From Adiantum capillus-veneris (lineage: Eukaryota > Streptophyta > Polypodiopsida > Polypodiales > Pteridaceae), in NCBI GenBank assembly GCA_014529385.2, contig CM043942.1:48466244-48530243 (forward strand): a DNA stretch of 64,000 nt, given 5' to 3'. Positions 52,118-63,345 of the stretch are shown piece by piece. How positions within the stretch are numbered: the stretch's first letter is position 1; each line of letters opens with the position of its first letter. Below the pieces are notes generated by a model, which saw only the letters and a list, made by a program, of their open reading frames with translations, made no database searches and had not been told where the DNA came from. Position numbers and translations under genes: made by a program.

Positions 52118-52978
52118 ATGCCTCTAGCCAAAAGGGGAGGGCTAATGATGGGGGCTTTTCACAAGCCAAGCTCCCATACCCCTCTTCTCTCGTCCCCACC
52201 CCATGAAAACCCCCTCTTAGGGAGGGAGTGATAAAAGGCATTGGAAAAAGTAAGAAAAAAATAAAGTATGATTATGTAAATATATAAGAAAGGTAAAATA
52301 GGCCACCTCATGCCTGCGGGGTAGCCCATCCCCACCTTGCCTCCTTTTTCTTCACTGTTGCCCCGCCGTGTGTCCCTTTTCCTCTCCTCCACTCAAAAGG
52401 TCAACCCCCTCTCTCTTCCCCTTGTCCTTTCTCCTTTCTCTCTCCCCTCAAGCTACCCCACCTCTCACCAATAATGCATTATAACTCACCAATAATGCAC
52501 CCTAACTCACATGCAACTTACCCTATCTTCCAAAATAGTATACCCCACCCCCTCTTTCTCTCTCCTATCATATCCCATGACCCAAATACCCCCCTCTCTC
52601 TCTAAAGGGCGCCATGTCTCTTGTCTTGTAGCTAAATAACCTCCCCCACACTCACACACACTCAGTTTCACTAAAAAAAGTGCCCACAGACCCATCCCCA
52701 CCCGGTGGTTACCTGATTTTTCTTGTGTTCACACACATTTGTACACAGATTCACCTCTGAACACACTCCCCTCTCTCCCCTCTTGTAATTACTTTATTGT
52801 CCATGTCACCTCTCACTTTTTTTCATCCACCCATCTCTCTCTCTTAGTCTCTCTCTCATGAGACTGCTGTTCTGGCACATATACACACAGCCAGACAAGT
52901 GGGGCCCACAGTCACATGGCCTATGTAGATAATGATTTCTTCATTTCTAAATTCTAGAATTTCTCCCCCCTCCTCCCC

Positions 52979-52986
52979 TATATAAA
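52979..52986 (+). promoter_or_regulatory. TATA box in Tat-like LTR
   Basis: TATATAAA in CCCCTATATAAAGAGGGG, about 830 bases into the LTR, with CA-rich leader-like sequence downstream. Confidence 0.6.
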
Positions 52987-55615
52987 GAGGGGTCACCATC
53001 ACACTAAATACACACACAACATCACCAAAGAACACACTATGCATTGTGTGTGCCTAGTGCACACACACACACACACCATCACCATCACCGCAATCACCAT
53101 GCTTGTCTTGAGCATGACCTCTACACCCTTGGCTATGGAAGATGAAGGGCAACTAAATGAAGGATGATGGCCATAACCCTCGTGCGAGTCTTCGCCATCA
53201 ACTCCCACCTATCCGCCATGTGCTCTACCACTCTCTCCCATCTCATTCCCCTACCCTATGCTCCCCATTTCATCGCCTTATTCTCTAAATAAAGCTTGAG
53301 GTTTTGTGAGTATGTTTTCTTGCAATGTTTTGCCCATGTGAGGTGTGCGGAATCGCCACCTAATCTTGTGTTTGGAGTGAGCTTCTGTATGTGTGAAGGG
53401 TGTGCGGATTCGCCATCCTTTTGTAATGCCTAAGTACTAAGCCGCTATACCCCCTCCCTCACTCTCTCTCTCTCTCTCTCTCTCTCACTTGATCTCATTC
53501 CCTTTCCTCTTCATCATTACTCCCAAGCATCCATCTCTCTTGGATGAAAACTTTGTTATGGTGGTGTGTTGTTTGCGTCCTAGCCGTTGAAGCTAGGTGG
53601 TGCCCCTGTTTTCTTTACCATGACAGGCTCGAGGCGCTCCATTCGGTCCCCGGTGTTTTAGAGTCCGTCGGGGGTTCGGGGTTCGCTTTTCTCCTGTCAA
53701 GGCCAAGGGATTCTCTCGCGTGCGCTGTGGCAAACCACCAGCAGATCATCTGTCTCTCTCCCTCCACTATGACTGCGTACAGTCTTGGATATTGCCGAAG
53801 CTCTACAACAGCAACCCCGACCACGTCATCCATCCTCAGCTTTTATTTTACTTCATTCTATTTTGTATCGAAACATTGTATGGAATCCATAAAATTCTAT
53901 GAGTTCCCATCCCCCTTGTAAATCCGGTTCATATAACATTTCATTTTATTTCTCGCTCTCCCCCTCGTCTATTGCATCTACAGAAACGGACATAGAGGAC
54001 GCTCTTCCGTGACCACAACAATACTTTCTCAGTCGACGCCCAATGTAGAGCATCCTCGAGCATTGACGTTGATGCTAATGACCATTTGTTTTTTTTCCAT
54101 TCTTTTATTGTACTTTGTTTTATTTTATACCTATCCATTGTATTAGGATCCATAATGAATGTATCAATTGTTCTCATGGGATTTTTGCAGACGGTTAATC
54201 TACTAACGACGTAGTGGTGTCCTTCGTACAAATATGTGCTTGTATCTTTGATCGTCAACTCGGCGTCCTGTTGTGGCATATTTTAGGCGTGGTCGCATAA
54301 ACTAATTAAAAAAAAAAAACAAAAAAAAAACACACAACATGATATTGAACTGTAGCAAACCATTACTACAATTTTGGCTAGGTAGTGATAAGCTCCTCAT
54401 TACTGGTTTTTGGATGATGTAGTTTCCCTTCTTGCCACATGTAGTCAACAAGGAATACATTTAAATTTTTGCACTTCTTGGCCCAAAATAAGGCAAAGAA
54501 TCGTCTGATATTGCTGATAGGTCCTTTTTTTTTGTTTTATAAATAGTCTAAATTATCTACATACGTACCATTTGTAAACCTTGAAAAGGGGAGACCCTTG
54601 TCGCTTCAACCAAGTGAGATACCTCGTGCTAATTGTCCAAAACCACCCCATTTTATTGTTTAACTTCAACCAATGCAAGGAGTGCATGATCTTGGTGTTG
54701 TACTTTTGGTATTCTTCTTAAGATCACTCTTAGCCTAGACTCTTGTTATGACTAGGTAGACTCTGGTCACTCTTAGTCGAGACTCTGGTTACGACTATGC
54801 AGACCCCTACCATTCGGAGTGAGTGTCACTTGTTAATGAATCTCTACCTTGCACCCCAATTCTAATCATAAACTTACCCTACCTTCATTTCACAAATGGG
54901 CCATGTTTTCTCTCGGTTATCACACGTATATTGGCACTTTATCCACAATTTTACGATACAATTTTGTTAGTCATTGTGATATATTCATGTTGTATTTAGT
55001 GTTTTACAAACATTTGTTGCTACCAGATATCATAACTGTTGAATAATTTCATTTGCTTTTTAAGTCGATATTACAGTTGATTATTGAGAAATCTCTCCTC
55101 ACACTACAATACTGATATTTTTTGTGCTTATTTTGTGAAACTTTGAAACTCTCACCCGGAAAATGGGCTGCGTATTCTAATAAGGCATCAAAACTTCTTT
55201 CTTTAGTTACTTGGACGGGTGCAGGGATGATGTTTGCATCGACTCTACTTATGCGGCTGTACATTTCACTCGTACACTCATTCTTAACAATTTTAAAGAT
55301 AAATTGGATCGTTGACCTTCTGATTTTCAGTATGGTATAACAAATGATGTTTACAAGCTCAAGATTTTAAGTAGTATGACATTGTTAAACACATGAGTTA
55401 AAGTAGTACAAGAGCCTCATGATCACCACACATATAGGTACATACATTTTCATATGCAAAATATTCTCCAACTCCTCATTTGAGATGGGATGCTCTTGGA
55501 TATCGAGCCACAGTTTGTAAGTGCTTTGTTAATAGAACATATTCTAATTTAGTGTCTACTAGGTGGTAAATGTTTTCTTTTTATGCCTTGCTTGGTCCAT
55601 TGGTCACAAGCACAC

Positions 55616-55810
55616 AGATTCGCCGATTTAGGTAGTGTGTAAATACTCATCTTGGTGCAGATCCGCCGATTTAGGCAGCACATTGATAAATTATAGATCC
55701 ATGATTTTTAAACAATATCAAATGTAGATTCGCCGATTTAGGCAACATTAGTGCAGATTCGCCGATCTAGGCATCGCGTCTTATTGGTGTAGATTCGTCG
55801 ATTTAGGCAA
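55616..55810 (+). repeat. Five spaced copies of AGATTCGCCGATTTAGGCA
   Basis: Copies at about 55,616, 55,659, 55,725, 55,753 and 55,790 differ by zero to two bases and have unequal spacers of roughly 10-48 bases. Only the 18-19-base motif is conserved, not the spacers, so this is not a simple tandem repeat. Confidence 0.85.
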
Positions 55811-56008
55811 CATCGATCACAAAATCATGCTGCAGTGGCTGGCCACCACTGCAACTGGTATGATTTTGTTACCCGGGTACATAATGAAAGTGATTTGGAT
55901 TTGGACTTATATTGTGGAATTGGAATTGGATTGGGATTTGGTATCTGGTGATTATTATGGCATGTTTATGTGATGAGACTTGACATTATGAGATTGATGA
56001 TGAGTGTG

Positions 56009-58338
56009 ACAGGTGAGAAAAATGGAGATGAGCTAGGCCTAACCATGCCCTTCTCAACTAACTCATGTACTTTCCGCATAATCTCCTCTTGTTGAGCTTG
56101 AGAAACTCTATAAGGAGGTTTGTTAGGTGGTGAACTTCCTGGAAGAAGTTCAATTGCATGGTCATCATTGTCTCATTTAGGAGGTAGTTCAAAAGGGATG
56201 TTGTTAATAAATACATCTTGAAACCCCTTGAGAAAATTGGATAACTCTAATTCTTTGTGGTTGCTTTTATTTTCTTTTGCTAAAGCATTAGGTTCATTTT
56301 GAAAATCTTTAACAAAAATCATGTACACAAAAATAGAGCTCTTTATTGACTTCTTGAAAGCTTGTGTTTGTACAATGGGTATGGTGTTACCCATTTGCTT
56401 AGCATCTATGTACATATCTTTTCCCTTGAGCCTAAAGTAGATTCTCCTTTCGGGAAATTTAACATTGACAGCTAGGCGATCAAACCATGGTGCCCCTAGG
56501 ATTACATCCTCATGCTTGACAAGAGAGATAAAGAAGTCCTCTTTGTCCACATAGCTTTGGACATGGAGCCTCAATTTCCCAATTAAGGGAGTAACTGAAG
56601 CTTCTTGCCCCTTGAAAGCACCCTCTGTGGGTAGGACATCTCCCATCTCATAGGTTTGTATGCCTAGCTTGGTGGCCAACTCTATAGATATAAAATTGTG
56701 AGTAGAACCAGGGTCAAAGAGAATAAAAGCATCGTGTTCTCTTACCTTTCCCCAAGCATGGCATAGAGGAGATCCTTTGTGGTGAGTTTCCTCCTCTTGG
56801 ATTTCAACCAAGGTAGCTCTAGGAGGCTCATGGCGGGTGTTCTTTTGGAGACAAGCGTGGTACGCATGCCCTTTTTTGCTGCACTTGAAACACTGGTTAT
56901 CCTTGCAACAACGCTCAAGCTCTTCAGGGGAGAGTTTTTTTTTGCCTTTGTAAACTACCTTCTCTTTATCTTTGTTGGAATTGGCCTTAGGAGACTTTTG
57001 GACATTGTCCTTCCCCTTAGGCTCATTGGAACCCTTTTTTTCCGAGGGCTTAGAATTCCTCTTAGCCCCTGTTTGGAAATTGATTCGAGAGGCCACCATA
57101 GTATGGTGTATTACCGCCGATATGGTGCATGGCCTTTGGGAGTTGACATACTCCGCCATTTCTTCGGTTAAGCCCGCACAAAATTGTTGCGTTTTCTCTC
57201 CAAAATCCAACTTTTGGAAGACAGTGGCTTTGAGTTGTAGGTCCCAAAACTTGTCTACACATTTATGGATGGATTCATAGGGGGAGAGCTTCAAGCTTCG
57301 CCATTCAATGAGTACTTTGTCTTTGGCATTGGTGGACAAAAACTGCTTCATAATGGAAGCTCTTAAAGCTTTCCATGTTTGTGGAGCTTCACCGTTGGCC
57401 CGTAGGCTAGACCACCATTGCCTAGCAGACTTTTGAAAGTGTATAGCTACATGGTGTAGCTTAGAGGACTCCGAGAAGCCCTCATCTCCGAACACCGCAT
57501 CAAATTGTTGGATAAAGGCCAAGACTTTGTCTGTAGCACCAAAGGTGCCATCGTAGGTAAGGAAAGAGATGCTCTTTCATCCCTCCTTGAACTTCTTGAG
57601 CTTGGACGACCTCTTCCACGCGGCATAGGATTTCCTATGGCCTCTTCTTTTTTATGGGTCAAAGGTTGCACCATCACTTTCTTCAGAAGGTGAAGAATTT
57701 GAGGAAGATGGAGAAGAGGGTGACCTCTTTCTCACCTTTTTCTTGCCTTGATCTTCGTTTTCTTCACCATCACTTTCATAAGAGGAAGAGGATGAAGAAG
57801 ATGGAGAAGAGGGTGTCCTCTTTCTCGCCTTTTTCTTCTCTTGCTTTTTGTCATCCCTCTTTGAATTATGGTGTGGAGAAGTGTGCGATGGTCTTCTCCG
57901 TTTTGGAGGGGATGGAGAGCATTTAGCCCGCTGTCTTCGTGGAGCCATCTCCATTGAGGTGGCGGGAGACTCACTCCTTTCTCGTTCCTTTGGTGAAGGC
58001 TCTTGAGTTCTCCTTTGAGAAGGAGATACATCATCAAGAAGTAAATTCTTGAGCCCTTCATATGGATCCTCTTCTTCTTCCCAAATCGGAGAGAGGCCTC
58101 TTTTGGAAGTCACACAAGGAGGCTTACTAGGTGTTCTGTCATCACGGTGGGGAGCTTGGAGAATCCCATGAGCACGGAGCCGCCGTTACACTTCACTTTG
58201 GAGGGATGGATTGCCCATGGCTTGTTGAAGCCTAGAAACAAGATAGTTAACAAGCATCTGGGCATCATTAGTAGCCTGCTCATTAGCAAAATCAAAGTTA
58301 TCAACATTAATTTCACTCTCTTTACTATTGTCAGCCAT
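56009..58338 (-). pseudogene. Outer Gypsy gag, protease and RT start
   Basis: The ATG at 58,338 (MADNSKESEINVDN) lies about 400 bases after the primer site. One reading frame runs down to 56,010, interrupted by TAA near 58,187, TAA at 57,652, TGA near 57,567 and TGA at 56,173. At 58,187 and 56,173 the stop is one C-to-T step from Gln or Arg. Order: low-complexity Ser/Glu/Lys-rich N-terminus, gag core (FGATDKVLAFIQQFDAVF, ARQWWSSLRANGE), knuckle CFKCSKKGHAYHAC at about 56,851-56,893, protease FDPGSTHNFIS near 56,700-56,740, and RT start (ELLPGSSPPNKPPYRVS, VRPSSSPFFSPV), which ends at the 14.9-kb insert. Confidence 0.88.
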
Positions 58339-58742
58339 TCTAACAACTTTTAGGTGTAAACTTTTTTGGTGTACTTTGGCACTTCAAGCCCTAGTTGCTA
58401 CTCCTCTTAACCCCTTTAGAAAAAGCACTCAAGCTATTGTACCCGTGGCTCGAATACCATTGATTGCAAGGAATAGAAGAGAGGGTCGTTCAACACCAAA
58501 ACAACACTAGCTCTTGTCAAGCTTCTAATAGCTCAATAGTGGTTAAGCCGTAGGCAAGCCTCGTAGGACTCCACTATTAAGACCATAGCTCTCGACATTG
58601 ATGCCCCGTTAACTACACGAAGGCAGGCGCATTGCAAGGCTGAAAAATCCCTATTCTACTTACTCACATGCAATTAATAATACCAACCATTTATAGCTAG
58701 CTTGAGGACCTCCCTTCTTGAGAAATAAAAGAGAAACCTTGT
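58339..58742 (-). other. Outer Gypsy 5' leader
   Basis: Untranslated leader between the primer site and the gag ATG. No reading frame is recognised; the open frame on the plus strand is not supported. Confidence 0.6.
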
Positions 58743-58754
58743 GCTCTGATACCA
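58743..58754 (-). other. Outer Gypsy primer binding site
   Basis: TGGTATCAGAGC on the minus strand, one base from the 5' LTR, complementary to initiator tRNA-Met. It fixes the element's orientation as minus. Confidence 0.95.
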
Positions 58755-58755
58755 A

Positions 58756-60339
58756 TGTAGCATTTAATGACCTAGTAACTTGTGTGTAGTGGAAAATAGC
58801 ATGAACATAGTGAGCATTTCATTAGAATAGATTCCTAATGCGAATAACAAGAGTGCTTGGGTCGAGAGAGCAACAAAAATCACAACACCTTGTTAGATAG
58901 CATGAACAATACTTCAAAAGAGAGAGAAATTAAGCTATTGACAACAGTAAAGGACCGGATTTACATGGAGCCGGTCCCCCCTCCAAAAGGCTTTGTATTA
59001 TGGTTTCTTTCATCAAGAGAGACATTTTACAGTAGAATTCTTTGTGTTCCTTCAATACTAGCTAGTGCAATGAAGATGGAAACTTCATGCACCAAGCAAA
59101 ACACTTATCAAACACAACATCAATTCCCTCACGGTCTCAGACCCAAGACCTCACACACCTTCGAAGACGGTGAGAGCTAGCGGGGTATGAGAGTAGATTG
59201 AGAGGAAGAAGGAGTATTCTTACGAGAAAGATGTACATATCCTCACATAATCACTCATATTAGCATAGCTTAACTTAGTAATTATCATGGTAGAGGAGAT
59301 GAGAATGCATTGAAGCTTGGCTCTAGGTTGGATTTGCATCACAAATCCAAGAGTTGTTGATGTAGGCCTCCCTTCTCACAAGCCTAGAGTAGGTGATAAG
59401 CTTTCCATTAAAGCTTGAGAAGAGGGAGAGATAGAGTCTTCTTTGCTTCACACATGAGATTGTGTGAGTGTGTGTGTGATAATTCCTTGAAAAAAGCAGC
59501 CCCCTCTCTCTCTTGGTTGACCCCCTTGCTAATTACTCATGCTAGCATCCTATTGACCTCCCTAGGCTTAGCCAATGACAATTAAGCAACACAAGTGATA
59601 AGCCTTCTGACATGTGTCCCCTCTTTCCCCTTTTGTGAGATCTTTAGGTAATTATTTCATCCAAGTAAAATCTCATTGGACCCCTTTGCCTCTTGGCCAA
59701 TAGGAATCAGGCAAGCCATTGGGCTGCTGAATGCTCATTGGACCCCTTGGGAGACTATCCAATTGTCTTCTAGAGAGCTTAATTCCCATTGTTTCTTTTA
59801 TTAAGTGTTTTTAAATTAATTAAGCTAGCCTACTTCTCATTGGTCCACCTCCAAGGCCATCCAATAGGATTTGAGTACACCTTGTGGGCATCTGGGCTAG
59901 GGAGCTGACATGTGTCCCTCATTCCCTTTGTGTAAAGGGAGCTTGTGTGTGTGTGTGTGTGATCTTCTCTCTCATCCCCTACTTGGAAGGCTCGGCCCCT
60001 CCTATGTAGGGATGGATGAAGACTTTTGGGGCACACACAAAGCATCAAATTTCCCTAATGTTTGACCTTTGGACACAACCTTTGAATTTTGGAACCTTAG
60101 CATTTTGGAAGTCTTAATGGGCTGAACCTTAGGGTCTTTTAAGCCCATTGTTGCACATAGCTCTTTTGCAGATGGCCCCCCTTTTGGATCCTATTTTCCC
60201 TCCTCTGGATCCCTCTTGCGGCCGGTCTGCTAACTTAACCAATATTCTAGCTTTTTCTCCCTTGGCACTTCCCCATATTAAATGATTAGTTTAACTGGAG
60301 AAAATCATTTAGGAGAATTAGATATTGATTATTATGACA
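58756..60339 (-). repeat. Outer Gypsy 5' LTR (1584 bp)
   Basis: In element orientation it begins TGTCATAATAATC and ends AATGCTACA. It matches 26,928-28,526 throughout, with many substitutions and small indels, much more diverged than the Copia LTR pair. Confidence 0.92.
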
Positions 60340-60446
60340 CTTTATTTTATTTTTGTACCCAAACATTGTATTAGATCCACCAAGATTGTATCGGTTTGAT
60401 CTCATAGGCCATTTTGGCCTTTTAAAGACGTTTAATATAACATTTC

Positions 60447-60486
<40 letters not shown>

Positions 60487-60654
60487 AGGCAATGCAGGGC
60501 AGTGCAAGGAAAGTGCAAGCAGAGAAGAGAAGACGCGAGCGGGGCAGGGCAAGGAAGGCGCGAGCAGAGCAGAGGAGGCAGAGCAAGACATCCTACACGT
60601 AGGTGATCGTACATCCTACGCATAGTTGAGAAGACATCCTACGTTAGGAGGTTT
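60340..60654. other. Non-coding, LTR-like remnant and (CT)n
   Basis: TTTATTTTATTTTTGTACC, AAACATTGTATTAG and ATAACATTTCATTTC resemble sequence at 53,850-53,950 and 54,110-54,180 in the Tat-like LTR candidate. A (CT)n tract (about 60,452-60,481) and three short ACATCCTAC-containing inverted motifs (about 60,588-60,645) follow. Confidence 0.4.
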
Positions 60655-61205
60655 TTTCTTTTGAGATGAAGCACCCTTGGCATGAAAAATTCCACAAAGA
60701 AACAATAAAAGCACCTTTTTTAGTGGCATAACCCTCTTTGCCAAAAGCAGCCTTCAAACCACCCATTTCATTTCTGAGTCCTCTAACGTTTGCATGAGGC
60801 ATCCACCTACAAAGAGGGATAGAATGACACTCATGATAGATAATTAAACAATTGTATTTGATTTAAAACATCTTGTCCTTTGTTCAGGTAGATCTCTGCT
60901 TCATTATTGTCATCTTGACCAAGCTCAGGCCTTACCACAAAAGGCACAAGTGCAAGGGCTTGTTCCTAAGGAACAAGCTCAACTGGAACAAAATCACCAC
61001 ACTAAGTGACACCTTCTGGATTAGGTTGACTTTCTCCATCTTCGCCTAAATCCTCTGTATCTTTAAAACTTGTCTCCACCTCATTACTAACTTCACCCAA
61101 AATTTGACTACCTATTGGAATATCTTTCTTTTTTGAGACTCTTGGTCGCTTCATTTGCTTAGATGAACAATATGGACTCACAAGACTGCAAACACCACAA
61201 AGCAA
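60655..61205 (-). pseudogene. Exon-like coding remnant, unknown product
   Basis: On the minus strand GTGTTTGCAG at about 61,190 is followed by an open segment (SPYCSSKQMKRPRVSKKKD, then an acidic stretch). It reaches TAG at 61,002-61,004. The same frame continues past that and another TAG near 60,970 into EQALALVPFVVRPELGQDD. After an AT-rich gap, TTTGTAG (about 60,810) is followed by a 55-codon open segment with RGLRNEMGGLKAAFGKEG ending near 60,650. Splice-like borders and continuity across stops suggest a decayed gene, either host or DNA transposon. I do not recognise the family. Confidence 0.35.
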
Positions 61206-61331
61206 TCTTTAGATCACAACACTAGAAGCAATCGAATGACTATCATGTTGTCTCCCATCCTAAAAAGATTTAAATTTGGTAGCCAAAAGAATTAAAGTGA
61301 CTAATTAACATTGAAAAACTACAATCTTAGG

Positions 61332-61597
61332 GAGGGCATGTCATCGTGCCCTCACTCAAGGATGAAATAGGGAAAGAGAAATTCAAGTCACTGGAAGGGC
61401 ACCTCAACGTTTCCTCTGAGAAATTTTGATATTTTCCTTTCCATATTTCATCATTGGATGAGGACACGTCGATGTGCCCTCCCTGAGATTAGACTTTCCA
61501 ATTGTAAATTTATTGTTTGGAGGAGGGCATGTCGGCATGCCCTCCGTGAGATTGCTGCAAATTTATTGCTTGGAAGAGGGCACGTCGACGTGCCTTC
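61332..61597. repeat. Array of five 22-bp palindromes
   Basis: Copies start at 61,332, 61,395, 61,460, 61,523 and 61,576. The consensus GAGGGCACGTCGACGTGCCCTC is a perfect palindrome, and individual copies are up to a few bases away from it. Start-to-start spacing is 63, 65, 63 and 53 bases. Spacers are AT-rich, and the last three share GAGATT and AAATTTATTG. Confidence 0.9.
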
Positions 61598-62222
61598 GCT
61601 TAGATTGCAATTAGACTTGCTGAAATTCAAGATCGCAATCATGCCTCTCTCTTTTGAACGGTGAGATGCTGCTCATTAAATTCTCATGTCATATTAATGG
61701 CTCACAAACATCAGCAACAAGGTTGCATGGTACCTCTGCTAGGCACATATTATTGTCATCACCATTTACGCTCACACCATTAACCTTTGAATGTAATGAA
61801 GCATGTGGGCATATGGCATTGTTATCAACACCATGTGATTTGTCATGTAGGAAACAATTTGGATTTGCCCCTAATACTTGTATGTCTGTCAATAGAATCA
61901 ATGTTGGTACAACACCTATAAAACTTATGCTTAACAACCCCCTCGCAGGGCTACCCCTCACACCTGGGGAGGCGGGGGGGGGGGGGGGGGGGGGCTGGCA
62001 ATGGCGAAGAAACTAGGATTTTTTACTGCACACACACACACACACACACAGATCAATTATCGTCCACGAAGGTGAGATATGACCTATGGGACCGAAAACA
62101 AAACATTAGAGAGAGGTCTTCGAAGCGAGGGGATTGTGAGATACATCTCAATTAACGACTAAGTGTCCATCAAGGGGAAAATAAAAGGCATCTCGAGTGT
62201 GAAAAAAAGATAAAAAAAATAA

Positions 62223-62224
<2 letters not shown>
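61598..62224. other. No supported gene; G and CA runs
   Basis: A 90-codon minus frame (61,689-61,961) overlaps a 120-codon plus frame; neither has motifs. G22 lies at about 61,974-61,995 and (CA)n at about 62,032-62,050. Confidence 0.4.

Positions 62225-62273
<49 letters not shown>
62225..62273. repeat. Poly(C) run of 49 bases
   Basis: An unbroken C homopolymer followed by TT and five more C. The Gly-rich and Pro-rich open frames are its translation. The exact length may be an assembly estimate. Confidence 0.95.
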
Positions 62274-62380
62274 TTCCCCCCAAACCCCAAAAAGAACGAA
62301 GTGCCACTCAGAAAAAAAGACAAACTTCAACAAAGATGATGCATTGTGTGCAACTAGCAAGGCTAGCACTCAACTGCAAA

Positions 62381-63345
62381 GTGCGAAAATCATTATGAGA
62401 GAATGTGTTTGCATATTGCACATGCTCAAAATAACATGTAATCCCACCTACCATTTACTTTCGAGTTAAACATTTGAAGGTGAGACAACCTCTTAAATGG
62501 TGGAAAATTAAATCTAAAAACCTTCAAATATACTCAATATGACTCTTATTTGTAGGTTTTCCAAGTTTTGGAAAACAAGGGTGTGCGTTCGGCCACATGC
62601 ACACATCAAAACGAGCCAATACCTATAAGAGACGACCTCTAAAATTGTGGAAAATAAATCTTAAAACGCTCAAATATACTAAATATGACTCTTATTTGTA
62701 GGTTTTCCAAGTCTTAGAAAACACGAGTGTGCGTGCACACGCTTGCCCCATGGGATGTGAATCAAAGAAGGAATTGGGCAAGCAAGATAAAAAAGAACAA
62801 AGACCTATAAGTTAAAGACGGCGTGTGACTCTACTACTCTTAAGCCAATACAAGGCTTAGCATTTGTTCAACCGGTAGTGACATGAGCGAGAGAAGGGGG
62901 AAGGGGGGGGGGGGGTGCAAAAACCAAAAATAATGGTATGACAATGACTGCCATAAACATTTCAATAAAAGAACCACCTGTTTGCTATCTGACAATCTGG
63001 CATGAATCAGGCTTCTCTCTGCCCGAATCTTAGCTGATTGCCATGATCACAACTACCTACAACTGTAACCAAGCAATATAAGCATTTCAAACAGAAACGT
63101 TGTCCAATCTTTAATAAATATGTGGAATCAATGCACTAACATTTGTTTGCAGATCTCATATATGCACTTTGATTGAAGATATACCTTGCTACTCAAGAAA
63201 AAGGTTCGAAATAGAGCCCCACTCTGTCATAGCAACAATAAAGACTTCAAAGAAGCTGACATGAAATTCAGAGTGGTGATTATTCCTCATAGAGTTTCAG
63301 GTGCCTCCTCCGCACGCTTACTCACACCCGCAAGAAAACTTTTGG
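62381..63345. repeat. PPR 3' flank (copy 2, continuous with PPR)
   Basis: Partner of 25,953-26,927, with the same internal 160-base tandem unit. The (GA)n tract of copy 1 is only GAGCGAGAGAAGGGGG here. Unlike copy 1 it runs on without interruption into the PPR frame, so it is likely the original arrangement. Confidence 0.85.

Larger units (their letters stand above)
52146..56008 (+). repeat. Tat-like 3' LTR candidate
   Basis: Starts TGATGGGGGCTTTTC just after the purine tract AAAAGGGGAGGG (52,131-52,142). It has a TATATAAA box at 52,979-52,986 and an AATAAA at 53,288-53,293, so U3 and R are recognisable. It is pyrimidine-rich and then AT-rich. The end is not fixed. GATTCGCC-containing motifs at 53,347 and 53,405 and the array at 55,616-55,810 suggest one long unit, perhaps up to the insert edge, which would be 3.9 kb. 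Open frames within it have no motifs. Confidence 0.5.

Noticed and set aside
55616..55810. CRISPR-like array
   Set aside because: Short motif in a plant retrotransposon LTR, unequal spacers, no associated genes.
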